Assembly: GCA_002813895.1 (NCBI GenBank)
Contig: CP024912.1
Location: 2,480,001 to 2,544,000, forward strand
Origin: Cyanobacterium sp. HL-69
Lineage (GTDB): Bacteria; Cyanobacteriota; Cyanobacteriia; Cyanobacteriales; Cyanobacteriaceae
Direction of reading: 5' to 3'
Length of the DNA stretch: 64,000 nucleotides
Below are positions 62,138 through 64,000 of the stretch, in pieces; the first letter of the stretch is position 1; each line of letters starts with the position of its first letter. The notes beneath the pieces are model-generated. The model was not told where the DNA came from. It saw only the letters and a list, made by a program, of their open reading frames with translations, and ran no database searches. Made by a program: the position numbers and the translations under genes.

Positions 62138-63502
62138 TCATTGCTTTCCTGCTAAAGTTTGAAATCGCCACACAAAAACCACAGAGGCAATTACTACCCC
62201 AATCAAAAGTCCTAACCACAAGCCCACAGCCCCCAAATTTAAACCAAATGCAAACCAATAACTACAGGTTAAACCAATACACCAATAAAATAAGAAACTT
62301 AAAACCATTGGTACATGGGTATCCTGTAAACCTTGCAACGCCCCATAGGCAATTTTTTGCACTCCATCAAAGATATGGGCGATCGCCGCTACCCGTAAAA
62401 TAGAGACTGCAAGGGATACAATAGGCGCATTTTCTGGCTCAAGCACATTAATATATAACCCCACAATTTGCTGAGGAAACACCAACAACACCACCACAAT
62501 CAAAGCAGTCCATAAAGTTCCCACCGTAACACTAACTAACCCTGCTTGACGGATGCCTAACATATTCTCTTGCCCAAACCATTTACCAACCCTAGCAGTG
62601 GCAGCAAACGACATCCCCAATGGCACCATATAAATGATATTCATGGTTTGAAAAACAATCTGATGGGCGGCTAATCCATCGGTACCAAATTCTGCCATCA
62701 GATAGCTTACTGCGGTATATACCCCAACCTCAAGGGTAGTAAAGACTCCAATGGGTATCCCGATTGTCAGCAATTTCCATAGTGTTTTTGGTTTTAACTG
62801 ATGGAGATGGGAAAAGAATTGATAGTCTTTAAAATGTTCACTCACAGAAAGATAAATAATTAAAGCCCCAAACATCCCCCACCATGTGAGAGTAGAAGCC
62901 AAAGCCAACCCTGCCAATTCTAAACGAGGAAATCCCCACACCCCAAAGCCCAAAACATAGTTACCCAAAATATTAAAACCCGTGGCGATGGTAACAATCC
63001 AAAAAATAGGACGGGCTTGGGATAGAGCAGAAACTACACCCCGTAACATGGCAAAGCCCAACGCAGGAAATAAGCCCCACAACATAATATCAAGGTATGT
63101 ACTGCCTAATTCTACGGTGGTGCTATCTAATCCTAACCCCCCCACTAAACTATCAAAGTGGGCGGTGACTATCATAATGGGAATGGAGAGGAGTAGTGAT
63201 AACCATAACCCCTGTCGGGTACATTGTTCGATGTCATTTTTATTACCTGCACCATAGGCATTTGCCACTAAGGGAGTAACACCCATAACGATGCCACTGG
63301 TGGCTATCATGATAGAAAAAAAGGTAATGAAAGCTAACGCACCAGCCGCCAAAATTTCGTTGCCCAAATGTCCCATCATCACGGTATCAGCGAATCCTGT
63401 GGTTAACTGTGCCACCTGGGCGCTGGCTAGGGGTATGGCTAGTTTTAAGAATGCCCTGATTTCTGTACGAATACCCAATTTTGAATCATTGGGAATGGTC
63501 AT
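62138..63502 (-). CDS. MATE-family efflux transporter
   Basis: A 454-residue transporter with about 12 helices of the NorM/DinF type. It reads FLKLAIPLASAQVAQLTTGF near the start, then ADTVMMGHLGNEILAAGALA with the conserved acidic residue of the N-lobe. The middle has GIPIGVFTTLEVGVYTAV. It exports drugs or metabolites with sodium or protons; the substrate is unknown. It lies 30 bases downstream of lipA on the same strand. Confidence 0.88.
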   Translation of the reverse strand: MTIPNDSKLGIRTEIRAFLKLAIPLASAQVAQLTTGFADTVMMGHLGNEILAAGALAFITFFSIMIATSGIVMGVTPLVANAYGAGNKNDIEQCTRQGLWLSLLLSIPIMIVTAHFDSLVGGLGLDSTTVELGSTYLDIMLWGLFPALGFAMLRGVVSALSQARPIFWIVTIATGFNILGNYVLGFGVWGFPRLELAGLALASTLTWWGMFGALIIYLSVSEHFKDYQFFSHLHQLKPKTLWKLLTIGIPIGVFTTLEVGVYTAVSYLMAEFGTDGLAAHQIVFQTMNIIYMVPLGMSFAATARVGKWFGQENMLGIRQAGLVSVTVGTLWTALIVVVLLVFPQQIVGLYINVLEPENAPIVSLAVSILRVAAIAHIFDGVQKIAYGALQGLQDTHVPMVLSFLFYWCIGLTCSYWFAFGLNLGAVGLWLGLLIGVVIASVVFVWRFQTLAGKQ

Positions 63503-63532
63503 GTTAAAAAATCTCCAGTGTCCTTTATTTCT

Positions 63533-64000
63533 TTATTCCCCCGCATGGTAAGAACTACGCACCAAAGGAGCACTACGAACATGACTAAAACCCATTTTAA
63601 GGGCGATCGCCCCTAACTCTTCAAATTCTTTAGGAGTCCAGTATTTTTCCACAGGTAAATGAGCCAAAGACGGACGCATATATTGACCGATGGTGATGCG
63701 ATCGCACTTTATGCCCCTCAAATCCTCCAAAGTAGAAACAATCTCCTCCTTGGTTTCTCCCAAACCCAACATTAAACCCGATTTCGTGGGAATACTATCA
63801 TCAAATTCCTTCACCAAATCCAAAACCCGCAACGAGCGCTCATACTTACCCCCCCGACGCACAGGATTTTGTAACCGTGGCACCGTTTCCACATTGTGAT
63901 TATAACAAGCAGGTTTTGCCCCCACCACCGTAGCCACCCTGAGCGCCTGTTGATTTTCCGCATCCTTCCCCGTACCAAAATCAGGAGTCAACACCTCAAT
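63533..64000 (-). CDS. lipA: Lipoyl synthase, C-terminal part
   Basis: A radical-SAM enzyme that inserts two sulfurs into octanoyl-proteins. The last 156 codons are present; the start lies past the window end. Visible segments are [35 protein letters not shown] and [18 protein letters not shown], and the closing RSSYHAGE with the C-terminal serine that ligates the auxiliary cluster. The N-terminal cluster motifs are outside the window. The MATE gene follows 30 bases later. Confidence 0.95.
   Translation of the reverse strand: MEVLTPDFGTGKDAENQQALRVATVVGAKPACYNHNVETVPRLQNPVRRGGKYERSLRVLDLVKEFDDSIPTKSGLMLGLGETKEEIVSTLEDLRGIKCDRITIGQYMRPSLAHLPVEKYWTPKEFEELGAIALKMGFSHVRSAPLVRSSYHAGE

Noticed and set aside
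1-64000. tRNA or rRNA genes
   Set aside because: I looked for T-loop-like GTTCGA/GTTCAA contexts with matching acceptor stems and found none that I could fold. A covariance-model scan would settle it.

Overview
The window is chromosomal DNA from a unicellular, AT-rich cyanobacterium. The evidence is photosystem genes (psbN, psbZ), a dark-operative protochlorophyllide reductase subunit (chlB), the ferredoxin-thioredoxin reductase catalytic chain (ftrC), the NblS/Hik33 sensor kinase, many copies of the HIP1 octamer GCGATCGC, and several small proteins that I know only from cyanobacteria. The low GC content and gene set fit a Cyanobacterium/Geminocystis-like organism; that placement is inference.

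Layout. 1-14.5 kb: housekeeping and membrane genes: a DUF2862 tail, an ArsA/Get3-like ATPase, an orphan MnhB, DUF4126, pdxA, a 47-residue zinc-ribbon peptide, DUF3120, a cation/proton antiporter with a USP tail, tsaE, sdhA, pheS, a 2-Cys peroxiredoxin and topA. 14.5-29.5 kb: an insertion-sequence zone. A vapBC-like pair is cut by an IS701-type element. That element is cut by an IS630-type element, and a second, inverted IS630 copy (itself split by an IS5-type element) lies about 10 kb away inside a second IS701 copy. Between the two IS630 copies is a 9.5 kb block of ordinary genes: ftrC, psbN, a HAD phosphatase, a conserved hypothetical, two Ser/Thr kinases, chlB, surE, fni and a creatininase-family gene. 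Both IS701 copies carry an identical 51-nt GC-rich hairpin, inserted in frame and ending in a stop codon, although the surrounding copies have clearly diverged. This is the most unusual item in the window.

29.5-47 kb: nblS, a glycosyltransferase, a large acidic repeat protein, an RsbW-like ATPase, hisS, a YefM/YoeB-type toxin-antitoxin pair, a YraQ-type permease with its TIGR03943 partner, a GAPDH-ArsJ arsenate detoxification pair, an ABC1 kinase and a PP2C phosphatase. 47-64 kb: pyrR-recJ, a divergent thymidylate kinase, a secreted-type ExeM/NucH nuclease with a DUF4214 tail, a cupin remnant, glbN hemoglobin, dapL, clpS-DUF2103, psbZ, ribH, cysH, a candidate small RNA, an alpha/beta hydrolase, manC, a MATE transporter and the 3' part of lipA.

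Most genes are single transcription units or short pairs. Apparent couplings are clpS/DUF2103 and pyrR/recJ (ATGA overlaps), tmk/DUF1622 (overlap), yefM/yoeB (overlap), surE/fni (9-bp gap), the tandem kinases (3-bp gap), the permease pair, and gap/arsJ. I saw no rRNA, tRNA or CRISPR array.
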